Source of the DNA: Taenia hydatigena | Lineage: Eukaryota > Platyhelminthes > Cestoda > Cyclophyllidea > Taeniidae | NCBI GenBank assembly: GCA_036345935.2 | Contig: JADWOT020000006.1 | Span: 6,980,519-7,044,518 of the forward strand | Length of the DNA stretch: 64,000 nt | Reading direction: 5' to 3' | Part shown: piece by piece, positions 12,229 to 24,200 of the stretch | Layout of the letters: each line of letters starts with the position of its first letter | Numbering within the stretch: the stretch's first letter is position 1 | Translations under genes and position numbers: made by a program | The notes under the pieces: generated by a model | What the model saw: the letters and a program-made list of their open reading frames with translations, nothing else | What the model was told of the DNA's origin: nothing | Database searches by the model: none

Positions 12229-12630
12229 ATGTTTTCGTTCGTTGACCCACGGTACGATCTGGAGGTAGAGTATGCGGACAGCGGCTTCTGCGAGGAGTAC
12301 CCTTCGGAGTGGGAGTGCTACTTCGACTGGATTCCTCCTCTGAACAGGAAGCGGCGTCCCGCTGGAGATGGCACCTTCTGCAGTTCATCCAACTCCCTGA
12401 AAGAAGAATACAAAGATCCTCTCTCCATACAATCAGAACCTCAGTTACCACGGCCTTCAACGTCAACGCCGTCACCATCAGTGCCAATTTCATCGACCTC
12501 TCGGTCTGCGTCTTCTCTACCTCCTTCCGCGCCTGGAACGGAACCTCTTGGCGCATACCTTCTACGGAGATTTCTAGATGGTAGCGGCGCCAGCGCTGTT
12601 AAGCAGCCTGGTGCGTCTCAGGTGGAGTGA
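12229..12630 (+). CDS. Apparently intronless gene for a 133-residue acidic/Ser-Pro-rich protein
   Basis: A single open frame runs from ATG 12229 to TGA 12628-12630. The N-terminal ~45 residues are acidic and aromatic (MFSFVDPRYDLEVEYADSGF at the start, then a Cys/Glu/Trp-rich stretch). A basic NRKRRP patch follows at about residues 39-44, which could be a nuclear localisation signal. Residues about 70-105 are Ser/Thr/Pro-rich low-complexity sequence. The C-terminus has a short LGAYLLRRFLDG segment that could be an amphipathic helix. I do not recognise the family. The CCAAT/TATA promoter at the right distance, the GC-rich coding style and the lack of introns resemble a compact inducible gene. 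The open frame could also be a first exon, but an AT-rich tail with AATACA near 12773 looks like a 3' end. A 156-codon antisense frame (12556-12086) overlaps it and is taken as a shadow. Confidence 0.6.
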   Translation: MFSFVDPRYDLEVEYADSGFCEEYPSEWECYFDWIPPLNRKRRPAGDGTFCSSSNSLKEEYKDPLSIQSEPQLPRPSTSTPSPSVPISSTSRSASSLPPSAPGTEPLGAYLLRRFLDGSGASAVKQPGASQVE

Positions 12631-12848
12631 GTTCAGCTGATCGGTCTACACGTGCTAGCTCTTTCTTCAGCTACTCTCCCCGAATCGTACCTCACTCTCC
12701 CTTCTCTGGCCTATTATATAAAGAATTCCCCGTGTTATGTAAATATCTTTTAATCTTACTTTTTTAAAGTTCAATACAGTTTGCACGCATGTATGCGTAT
12801 CAAAAGGGTTAGCATACCCGAAGGTGGTTCCTCTCTGCTCAGATGCTA

Positions 12849-12870
12849 GTCAGCCGGTCGGCTGACGTCA
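12849..12870. promoter_or_regulatory. Inverted repeat fused to a perfect CRE (TGACGTCA)
   Basis: GTCAGCCG (12849-12856) and CGGCTGAC (12859-12866) are perfect 8-bp inverted arms two bases apart. They overlap TGACGTCA (12863-12870), the consensus full CREB/ATF site. The element sits about 230 bp downstream of the 133-residue ORF. Function is inferred from the motif only. Confidence 0.35.
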
Positions 12871-14157
12871 CTCCTCTGGGTGCGTGTCCGGGCTAAGGAC
12901 GTTAGTTTGTGAACCATGTAGGGTAGTCAAGAGCATTTTCTAAATTGGCTGTCGGATTGTGGTTCCCAAGTTGGGTACGGGACTTGCGTACGTGAGCTAT
13001 TTTTGTGCTAACAGTGACGGAAGTGTGCGGATATTCGTTTATCGGTGCTATTGGCAAAGTGATGGTAGTCGAGTTGGTTACACGTTGACATTTGGCTCTT
13101 TAAGAGATTGGGAGTTGGGATTTGGTTTGGGGCGTGGCGTCCCCAAGCTTATTTCGCCGGATTGGCAGCAGGAAGTAGAGTCCTGTGCAGGGAGTTAGCC
13201 GTTCACTCACGGAATGTCTGATCATTCACCCTATCCTCGCACACAGTTGTACTTTCCCCAGGTAGGGCGATTTTGCAGCAGACACTGAGCTTCGAAGATT
13301 CGGACTCACCAGACACCATTATCAAGAGAGATCGGTAGTGCTCTTACTACTTTTAGCCCTTAGATGAATTCCTCTAAGATTCGTTCGTTTGAGTGTAAGT
13401 GCAAAGAGTAGTCTTCCGATTAAATTGCCACTAACATGAAGGCTTTGGGCCTAGTCTTGACCCGAAAGCGAAATGAAAGTTTGGTCGATCATACGATCTA
13501 TGGCAGTAGAACCACTTATGATTACTTGGATTACTGGCTAAATGAGCAACGAAACAATTAGTTTACTCATCGAAATTACGCATATGTAGGTCACCCAATG
13601 CGAGAATTCGCGAGAGGTGTCGATGGATCCGTTCGACTGACGGGACTCAATACTGTCGTTCAGGCATGGGTTACATTTCTGCTCCTCAGGCGCCTTCCTC
13701 GTGCTGTGTGAGTATCGTGATACTTATTTCTACAAGTCAAGAGCTAAATATTAGGTGTGAACTCCATTTGAATAAGTCAAGTAAGTGGAATAATCGCATT
13801 CCTAAATAATGTTGAATGTGCGCCGACGTCGAAGCCCTTTTCTTGTGACACACCCTATAAGTCGCTAGTAAGACAGGGTTGCGTATTAGCGCATCTCGAT
13901 TCCGTACTTTTTACGGGAACATGGAGCGACTATTGTCATTTGATGTTTACGTGATAATTATACGAAAACAAGTGCATCGCGAGGTTCTGGGTATTTTATC
14001 CATATTGTTGGTGCATTAAAAGGCTACCTAGTTCGTTAAATTGAATAAAAGTTGGGGGTGGAGAGTCGCTTTCGGCGGTCAAAATTTTCACAAATGTGGA
14101 AGGTGGCACAATTTGATTGAAGGCGTATGCGCACACATCCATTTGTCATATCAAAAA

Positions 14158-14176
14158 GGGAGGGGAGGGGGAGGGG
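14158..14176 (+). other. G-quadruplex motif
   Basis: GGGAGGGGAGGGGGAGGGG has four G-runs separated by single A residues, an ideal short-loop G-quadruplex pattern on the plus strand, in otherwise AT-rich DNA. Confidence 0.5.
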
Positions 14177-17100
14177 CAAATAAATTGGCATGGGCGTGTG
14201 CATATTTAATCGCATGGATCATCAGCTGCACTTGTTTATCAAAATGACTCCATTTCCTTCATTACAATCAGGGGGACTGTATCAATCAATCAATCCAAAG
14301 GCGTGGTTAGGCTGTTACACATGTGCCAGGTCGGGAAAATAGCGTAAGCCTCAAATTCATCCCAAATCGTTAATTATTGCCCTGGCTGTTGGTGAATGTT
14401 GGCGTAGAGGCGCGTTCTCCGTTTGGTGTTTCGCCGCACCTCGCAGTCGATCGATGGCGGATCCGGGAGCCATTCGTTAGTCGGCGGAAATCGAGGATTC
14501 ATGCAATAGGATCCACATCCACGAGATGATCCGAACACAACCACGCTAACAATTAGCAAATTTCACAATTTATAAAGGCCAGCCGTGAACACAAAGTGTC
14601 GGTCTAGGTGCTAACCCGCCCCCGAGGTGTACAACGCAGGAGCGCGCAGTTGTGAGTGTGCACATCCTGAAGAAGGCATTTAAATGCTCCCCAAGCTACG
14701 ACAACGGAGATTTATTTTGTGCTATCTTCTATGATAGTGCAAGAAGTTGGTAGGTATTTGGGGAAAGTCTGTTTCGGTGAATAAAATGGACAAAATATAG
14801 AATTTTAATATGGGTTTGGACGGGAGCTTCTGCATTTAGTGTTCGATATTTGTGCTGGTAAGCCGATGCATCGCGCTTTTATGACAACTGAAACTAGAAC
14901 TCGATTTGTGTCACAAAGTAGGCAGGGCAACAACAGGAATGAAACAAAGTATAGTGTGAGCCACAAAATGAAAATTTTTAACTGTGAAACTTTTTTCGAC
15001 TGAAACAAGAACGATAGAAGAGTCGGATGGCATGTCAGGCAGTTACAGAAGCAGTATAACAATTAAATCGGGGTTTTGACAGACTCATACCTAACAAATG
15101 AACAAGTCGTATTTTATTTGGCCAAAAGTGTCGAAGGATTGTTACACCCAGTGAGAAATACTATCACAAAGGTAGAGTAGGGTGAGGACTTAAGGCCTTA
15201 CTATGCCTCGTATCAAAACTCCAAAAGCAATAGCTGGAATAAGAAGTGACATTATTCAATTAAGCTTTTTAGAGTTGAAATGGTGGGATGCGGTAAACGG
15301 CGCAGATCACATTACGGGCTCAAGTTATGACTCAAACGCTAATACTGCAATGGCAAGCACAGAACTAGTAGCTCCCTCAGAAATAATCACTTCACAAAGA
15401 CAAGAATTCACCACACTTCAAATGCATTTTTTGCTACTAACGCCCATTGGTTTGATAGGTCTTAAAAGACTAGGCAGATTTTAAGTTGAGGCATAAGGCT
15501 GGGTCAACTCGGTTCACTCAATGACTGGGATGGGATTGACGAAATGTATGTTTTCACTTAAAGTCGATTTCAAAAAGCGTAATTTTAAATTGTAGGGGCT
15601 ATCAAAAGTTTCGGAGAAATGATAACAGTGCATAATTAAGACCACGTAATGCCATTGATGTTAGAAAATACCGGCTCATTTTGGTTCACAATTTGAACTT
15701 ATGCATGGGAAAGGGACATGTGTAAAGGGAAGCGATCGTTTTAGCGTTACTGATGTTGACTGTTACTGGCCGCCGCATAAGTCGATGTGCTAGTGGTACC
15801 AAGGTGATTATTAGAGCACATACCGAAACTGAATTTCAGAAGGTACCTCAATTCACCATAACAAGTACATGGATTTACACTGACAGTTGAAATTCCTTCA
15901 TGCACCGCAAATTAAGGTCTCGCCATCGTAACAAAAACAAATCCTTTAAAGCATGCTTAGCATCCGGTAGCCAAAATTAGTAACCACTGCTCTCCCAAGA
16001 GTCATCACGAATTCAGACCAGATATGAATCATGCCATCATTTCAAAAGCATAATTGTTTTGTAGAATTCGTCGGTCTGATGGGTAATTTGTCTTGTCTAG
16101 ACGCAGGTTCATTCATCTTGGAAGGTTTTAACATACATTCTGACATTTTTAAGGAAAGGAAATAACATCGACGAAAAATAGGTGGCGAAAGAGATTGTGC
16201 TTACAAAAGACATGTGATTGATGATGTGTCTAAGGTAAGCGAATCCACATCAGAAGTAGTGAACCAACTGCATGGATATCCAGTTAATTATCTAGGCGTA
16301 CAACTGCGCATCAGGCAGCGAGAAGGTCAAACTGCGCTAAGAGCTCGCCAGTCACCACCGAAGGGTCGACAGAGGAGAGAGAGGGAGGCCCACATTTCAA
16401 AGTCCATTTTGAACTATCCCCTGGGAATGCAAACACTCGAGAACGCATATGACAGAGTTAAGTGTCAAGATTTCACAGGAGAACAAATGTGAACGTGATT
16501 TTTGAAATCTCAATGCAATTGTACATTTTAATCACGTACTATTCTCTACTCTTGAAAACATCCGTTTTGCTTTATTCCCAGGCTATGACCGGCTCGCATT
16601 ACTGATTCTAATCAACTGATCTTCCCCACATTCAATTGTGCAGCATTAATGCCCACACAACTGTGATGAATGAATGATTGGTCCAAAATCGAGGATTGCG
16701 TGCGTTTTACCATCCCAGACTGAAGCTCTTGGAGGCTGCTCATTTTGCTTTAAGCGTTGCATCTTTTTTTGCTTAGAAAGAAAGCTTTACTTGCATGCCG
16801 TGATTGTCATACTAAGAAACGCCACTTCCTCTGCTAACGCGTCGTCAGTGTTCACTTTGACTTGTGACACAGCAAAACGATGGGTAAACGCGGGTGATTA
16901 ACTGAGATTAACGGATAATTAGCACTATAATCACAAGTTATCTGCCCTCTCTAACCATATGTGATCCGCCTTGATTCGTGCACATCAAGTATTTTTGGAG
17001 AAAATTTACTCTAAATAATTAAGTTTCAAAAACACTTCTATGGCTTATTCGAATGGCGCCATTTAATAGTCACCTCATTTTTCTCAGGTATGAGGGCTGT

Positions 17101-20100
17101 CGTAATAAACAAGAAAAACTCTGCTCTCGACCACCGGCTTGTCATCACTTTCACGGTTTACAATTAAACAAAGGCATTCTACTTATCCTTTTTACAAATT
17201 GCTACAATTTAGCGTCATCATAATCATAATGAATTCGCTTCTGGATATGCAAGACCGTATACACAGATTAGAAGAATTGAAGAGGAGGTAGCTTGCACAA
17301 TGGACAAGCAAAAGAAGACTGCGAATTACCTGCGCTACCTTACGCGTATGAAACGGTCAACGGAATCGTAGCTCACAACTTTAGGCAAAGCTCTTAATTT
17401 TTTTCGTTTTTTCAACGAATTCGAAATGTAGCACAATGTACGATGAAGGTGGAAATGTGCTTGAAAAGTATCGACTGGCCATAAATTTACTTAGCATGCC
17501 ATCAAACCGAACATGCAATCAAGAAGTGGTAAGGGCGTCACACGGCGGCGACCTTCTAGAAAGCTGTGCGTCCGCACACTAATTCGAATCACTTAGGATC
17601 GGTGTTTGACTGATCGAGGCCAACAGGAAGTGTCCGTCCAAAGTCCCTTCGGATATGTCATGGCTTTTAGTTGTCCTATATTGCAGAATACATACATCCA
17701 ACGCTTGAAAAGCAGACGAATTTGGATACAATCACAGGTCTTATCCAATTTGGAGTCACCCCCAAAATCCTTTTGGATAAACCAATGCATTCAATGTATG
17801 ACGATTGAGCGGGATGCTAATACAATCTAATGGAGCAGGTATTTTATCCATACATGTGTGGTATTCACCTTCGAACAAATTCAAAAAGTCTAAACACCAG
17901 TGCAGTCAACATTGCCAAATTTTGGAGGCAGAATCAGTGGAATGTGACTTTTTGCCCACTCAAAGAGCGAAGTCACAATCGGCCTCTGAGATGAGTGTGG
18001 AATTGTTAGTTAGAGACGCAAAACAAGACTTCAAAGCGGTCTTCGGGAAACCCAAAGCCACGCATAGCCGGAACCTCGTTGCATGGTTGATTGAAGTCCT
18101 CCTATGCATTGACCTTCAAGCGTGGTTCTGCGTGCATTCATTGGAGCGACAAGCCTTTTTATGAAGCTGTAAGGCAGATTTTCTATAGGTAGGCCAAATT
18201 TTGAATGCTAATTTCTAGCTCCTACAAATCAGAAAGCCAACCTTGAGATGATCAAGTGACCGGAACAGCCAAATGGTATCGCAAAATAAACAAAGTAGCT
18301 GACAGCCAAACTCATTAACGAACATAAAAAATTCACACCACTCAGAGCGACCTTGTCTTATGAGCTTTAATAAACGATAAACTGCGATCCGATTTAAAAA
18401 ACCCGCATGCTTAAGTGGTACAATTTTAAGCAAACGCAATTACAAAGTGAAGGGTTTGTTTTGGACTGAAATATCAATTTATGCTCAGAGATGGCAGAAA
18501 ATATAGATCTAGCGAATGAGAGACATTATGAGGAACTACTTTTCACGATGCGTCTTTAAGAGGAATTTATTTGCCGGTTTTGAGAACACACAAAATCAGC
18601 ATTTCATATTCGGGTTCAAAACCCCTTTGTGAACACTTTAACTCAATTTTATATTTATTAAATGGTAAAGCGAATCACAATTTGTCACAAGAAGCAGTGG
18701 CATGACCTTTTGTTAGCGTGTGCGCCCTGGAGACCCCAGCGTTGCACAGTAGAGCGCGCGTGATTATTCCATGCAACTGACATTCCAAAATCCCGATTGT
18801 GAGCATATTTCGGACGTACTCTCTGGCCTTGTGTCGTCATACGCGACCGTTCTGTGGCAGTTTAAGTTATTTGATGCAATTCTGCTTTGGTTTGAGATTT
18901 TCTCCAATTATAAATAGGATGATAGACATCCTCATCAGTCTTTCAAAACTACTGGCCTGAGTTAGCTGCACATTTTCAACGATTAGTAGCTCGCTAATGA
19001 ATGTGAAGCCTTGATTGCAAACAGCTGCAGTTCACCAGGGAAATTTTGCACCAAAGCCACTCGGGAAAATTCCACTATTATAGAGAATTATGAAAACTGA
19101 ACTGGGATGAACTTCAATAGAAGAAAAAGAAAAGTCAGATCTTTTTCAGGGTTCGATCATGTACGAATGTTGAATAAGCGATATGCTCTTACGGGAACGG
19201 AAGGCCATTTTGAAGACTAGGCAGCCTAAGGTCGGTGAAACTCCAGCTAATCCTCTATTCCTTTAACAGGTTCGACTGTTTTTGCATCCTCTAGGCGACT
19301 AGCGATCAGGCCTTTTTCATCCGTTTTGAGGCTTCTCTGCAATCTACTTCCTCTTGACCCTGTGATATGGGGATTAACGTCAGTGCTTAGTCCAAACAAT
19401 AAATTCGTTTGTCTGCCAAGTTAGGTGTTCTTGTAGAATTTTTGGTCTTTTTGCTCACCAATTTGCTACAAGTGTGGATTAAGATCTATGGGGTCTCGTT
19501 ATAACTGAGTCACTAACTGCTTATGCAGTGGAGGTTCTTCGTTTGGGAGTCGCCTGGGTCCCACCAAACCTTAAAGTGATCAATCAAAGGACAAGACTTC
19601 GGTACAAATATCCATATTATTGCCGCAGTGAGAAAAAAAAGCAATCAATGTAGAAGCCCATCGGTTGGAGGACTGTGCGTTGGTGGCTCCAGCTACGCCT
19701 TCTTGTAACAACTAATTTACGGTGATCCCCGATTGGTTATTGATATACTCAAAGTAAACCTCTGATTGATTTGCATCAATCAGGAAGGAGTGGGGGAGAA
19801 CACGACTCTAAAATGATCGGAGACCATATAACGTGGGCAGTTCTAGAAAACTGACCATGAGTGCTTTTCTAGGGTTGCAACCACCTTCAGCAGATTTATG
19901 CTAAAAATTACAATTTCTCTAGTTTACCCTATTGATTTCTGTATGCCTACAACTTTCCCCACAAAGTACACGCCTTTCCACGATCCCAATCCCTAAGTAA
20001 GGTCATAAACCATGTCAAGGTATGTGAGACCCTCAGGTTCGTTAAGGCCAGTCAATCCACGTTCAGACTCAGCTACCGTTACCTTGACTGAACAAGTGGT

Positions 20101-21194
20101 GACCAAACCGTAGTTTCATCTGGTCAATAAGATACCACATCTCCCAGACTACTTTTAACGCAATCTATTTTGACTTGATTTGCCGCCGCCATTTATCACA
20201 AAGTGATAGAAAACAGACCGCATACTTGTTATGCAGGACCTAAGTAGGCAACCAAAAAGGTGTCACACTGGTGAAGTACGTGTTAAAAACGCACAAAACT
20301 ATATGAAACCTAAAAAGCTACGGTGCTTTGCGCCGTAAAATCGTACTAAAAGCCTTCTTAAAATACTTGCTTACAAGCTGTTTGTGTTTTTCAGCACCGC
20401 AAAAAGTTACAGAAAGGAGGACAGAACCTACACTAACCACAGGTTCACAGCTCCAACCGTGATACTTCAAAACTGACGCACCTTTAGCACTGCATTATTC
20501 TTTGATGCAATTAGTTCTTGCGCACATAAGGCCTAAAAAGTCTGCCGTGAATAAAATCGAGATGGCTGCTACAAAATCTCGGCATACGGATGGTAGCCTT
20601 GCGAATTGGCTTAGTGTTTTCGAGCCGAACATCATACACAAATCCTTTGTTGTGCCTGCACGAAAGGACAGGGAGACATTTGCTGTTTCGAATCAAGGGA
20701 GCTGGTTCACATTGTCCAGGACTTCATTCACTATAACGGCGGCACGGTCATCTGCCCACACGTAGCCTCCCGACCTCCCTGTGCATCAACAGTAAATCTT
20801 CCTTTCATACCGGTGCACCTTAGTACGACCTAAGGAGAGACTTCAGTTGCAAAATACATCTTTAAAGTAAATATTTCTACCTATTTTCAAGTTGATAATA
20901 CACCACACGTAATTGCAGTCACGTCTGTTAAGAGAACTTTGGGATTCGAAAAAATATTAAGCAGCCATCGTCATCAATGAAGCGTTCTAATTTAAAATAT
21001 TGTTGGACAATGGACAAAAACGATGGTAACATTTCTGGTCAAAATGCTATCAGAGATTGAGAGGGACCGAAAATCATCTCCCCTCTTAGGCTGACATGGG
21101 TAAAATAAGCCATAATCCAGAAATTCAGCACGGAGAAAGCTGGAGTGTCGCTGCTATCAGATGGACTGCTGCAAAGCCAGTGCAAAGTCAGTCG

Positions 21195-21204
21195 GTCACG
21201 TGAC
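21195..21204. promoter_or_regulatory. CLEAR-type E-box palindrome GTCACGTGAC
   Basis: The 10-bp palindrome equals the CLEAR consensus bound by TFEB/MITF-type bHLH-Zip factors and contains a CACGTG E-box. It lies in a GC-rich patch (about 21120-21320) that has no convincing gene. Chance occurrence cannot be excluded. Confidence 0.3.
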
Positions 21205-24200
21205 GGAGGGAACAGGAGACGCCTGCATGGGGGGCACCCTCGCACCCACGCAGCTGACTTGGTGGAGGGGGGGCGAGGTGGGGAGATCTGATGCCGCCTG
21301 TCGCAAAGACAATGACGCATAGCATGCTCGCTTCACTAATTGTCATGTGACTAAAATGCGCCCCACTTGCCTATGGACAAAGTGGAATGGCAGCCAATAC
21401 CTAAAGTGGTCACCGCTTGCCGATTGTTCGTTATGGGCTTCAGAAGCCTCAGTTCGTGTTAAATTCGTTGGGATCAGACCTTCAATTTCGTCGTTATTAG
21501 TCGTGCTAATTTGCAGCTACGCTGTTCTAGCAATGTATCCATCTCAGTTGGGCAGACCCCGTGACATTGGTTAAATTTTGCACTAAGTACAGCGTATATT
21601 CAGTAAGGCAGTAAAATGCTATTGGACGTCATTCAGGTGCAAAAAAAGAAAAAAGTAAATGAGTGAAATCCCCGTTTCGCACTAAAACCGAATCAAATTG
21701 TTGCTAGCAGATCAAACAAGAAATGCTGCTTTGAATGACGGAACCATTTAGTTTGTTGTGATATGTAGGTCGCACAATTGTTGCGTGGCAAATTCAACGA
21801 AAACCATGATATGAAACTAGCAACAGATTTCATTTCTGTGGCTTCCAGGTGCTATTCCATATTAGCGATTTAGGTTTCACGACAAGTAAAGCCTTTGAAA
21901 GGGTGTAAGATGGATAAATGTATATTGTTGAATGAGTCCGTTTACAATCAACCTCATTGCGATAACTCTCGATTTTTGTATTGAACAAGCCATGGAAAAC
22001 TGGCTAGTGTTTATTGAAGGAGTGTCAATGAACCAGCCATTATTCTGACATTGACAAATGAGGTGAGAAGCATCTCGTCGAATTGTGTCGCCACACAAGT
22101 CAGCCCTGAAGCTGTAATGGGGCATAGCAATAAAAGAGCATGACTTATTATTAGCCTACAGAAGGACTAAAAGGCAACAAACACGGAGAAGTACTGTGTC
22201 ATCAAAGTGGTGGTAAAGCCTGCCAAAACTGAAGAGAGCAAGTTGTTAACAGTGCATTTGTGCAAATATAACTCTACTAAATGGCCTCTATCGGTTTCAA
22301 AGGCAGGAGGCTGTGAGGATATCATTGAGAGAGGCTACGGCGCTTACCATGGCGACCCACCTAAGTGAATTTTAAGCATCTGGGAAGTGCAAGTGCTAAA
22401 TGGCATTGATTTTAGCTGCGACTCCTATATGCTTGGGTGTCGCGCCTTTCCAAGACGAAGTGGATTGGAGCAACGTGAATTTCGAGGTTTTAGCACTGAT
22501 GACTAAACGACGTTCTGCTGCAGCAAGCGAATCCTATGCGCGAATTCATAAAACTAAATATACGGGGAGAAGTCTATTTTAATTTCGTAAGACCTAATTT
22601 AACCTGGTCGCGACCGTTGTACCGAACTCGGGATTGAAGTTAGCCAAAAGCCGATGACACTTCAGCTCCTCCACAGTGAGTCTCTTCAGGTTCAGCCTTC
22701 TTAGGTAACTTTTGGGTTTCGAATGCAACCACCCCGAATCTAGCTTTTAGTCATTTGGACCAAAGAAGTAATAAAACATGTCAGTATAACAAAAATAAAT
22801 TATAAATCGCATGCAAAGGGGCTAAGAATCGTCATGACGACAAGAAATTGAAGACCCCCCTGTTATCAAACGCAAGATTGATACAAGTTCCGTTGTAAAA
22901 CACAAAACATTTAAAAGGTACCATTTTTTGAATATCACAACTCCTATTCAATTTAACCTTTAATTAGCTTCCAGATGTGAGTAGTCCGGTGTAGATCTAC
23001 CTACGCACTGTCCCCTCCGCGATCAACTGAGTGGAGGGTTAGCATAGTTTAAACTTGACAGTAATCAATCCATAGCGGGGCAACGCCCTGAATGACTGTT
23101 CAAATGACAGCAGTACACTTCACCGTGTTCCTGATTAGACAAAGAAGTTTGATAATGAATGAGATGAACTGGAAGTTGTGGCATAAATACCGAAGCAATC
23201 ACTTCGCAATCCAAAGTTTAAGCACTGAAATACACTCATTCCACCAACGACCTACGTTGTTTAGCTGAAAATGCATTGAGAATATAAACTATAAATAATA
23301 AAATCTTTTAAAAAGGCATTTAGGCATTTAAAGCACGAGCCAATCTACTACCGATTACAGTGATGTTAAAAATCCATCTATTTAAAAAGTAATAAAGTGT
23401 ATCAGCAAATAAGTACACAGAATAAACACCATTCAGTAAAAAATATTTCCACCAAAAACGTAGACCTAAATGAAATAGCGCTAAGATCCATGCTAAGGAA
23501 AATCGACAAGAATTTCGGTAAAGAGTGGAAGCCTTCTACTATCTGATTAGGCCGTTTACTTCCTTAAATAGCCCTTTACAAACGTAAAGGTTTTAAATCA
23601 ATCCTATAAACTAAACATGGACAAGCAAACTTTATTTGTAAAGCGGTAAAGCATCTAAGACATGTGATGAGGAGGCCTCAACCAACCGACAATGGCTGAA
23701 ACGGAGGGATCAAGACGGTGGTAGATTTTGTTAACCAGTTCCGCTTCCACAATCATCTAAATACATGAAGAGTGAATTACTTTACGACATTTTGACGCAC
23801 AGCATGCAGATACAGTGTTTTTTATTCCACCCGATAGGCAGTAGCAACTGAATTAGTTGAATCAGGCAAAGTGATGCACAGTAATCAAAAGATTTTCCGT
23901 AAGTAGTGGATCCGTGTTCTTCAGAATTACCACAGGGAGATGATTGCATCCTTGGGAAAAAAATAAGCATCTGTGAAACGCATTCTTTTTTGAAGACTTC
24001 TGTGTGGTAATTTACCCACCACAGGGCTGCTCCATTGACCTCTCCCCAAACACGTGATCGTGCCATTTTGGTGATCTGAAAATAAAGCTGCCCTTACACA
24101 CGCTGTTAAGCCACGCGCCAACAGTCAGTCCGCACCATGTCACTTTCCCCCTGCATGCATTGTTTGCAGGCTAGATTGGCTTAGAGCTTTGCAAACGCCT

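Larger units (their letters stand above)
12631..23638. other. Long gene-poor region with scattered sites
   Basis: About 11 kb without a gene I can support. Short open frames (for example 16214-16492, 17805-18164 and 15203-15484 plus; 21320-21039 minus) lack motifs and convincing splice partners. Distinct items are listed separately: a CRE palindrome near 12863, a G-quadruplex motif at 14158, and a CLEAR-type E-box at 21195 inside a GC-rich patch (about 21120-21320). Just outside the big repeat arm, CCTTTAC-AAAC-GTAAAGG (23573-23590) forms a 7-bp-stem hairpin. Confidence 0.4.

Noticed and set aside
12086..12556. 156-codon open frame antisense to the intronless gene
   Set aside because: It lies opposite a GC-rich frame with its own promoter, its composition (Arg/Ser/Thr run) is typical of a shadow frame, and its tail runs into the CCAAT/TATA region.
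16214..16492. 92-codon Arg-rich frame as an exon
   Set aside because: There is no convincing donor or acceptor pair and no recognisable motif.
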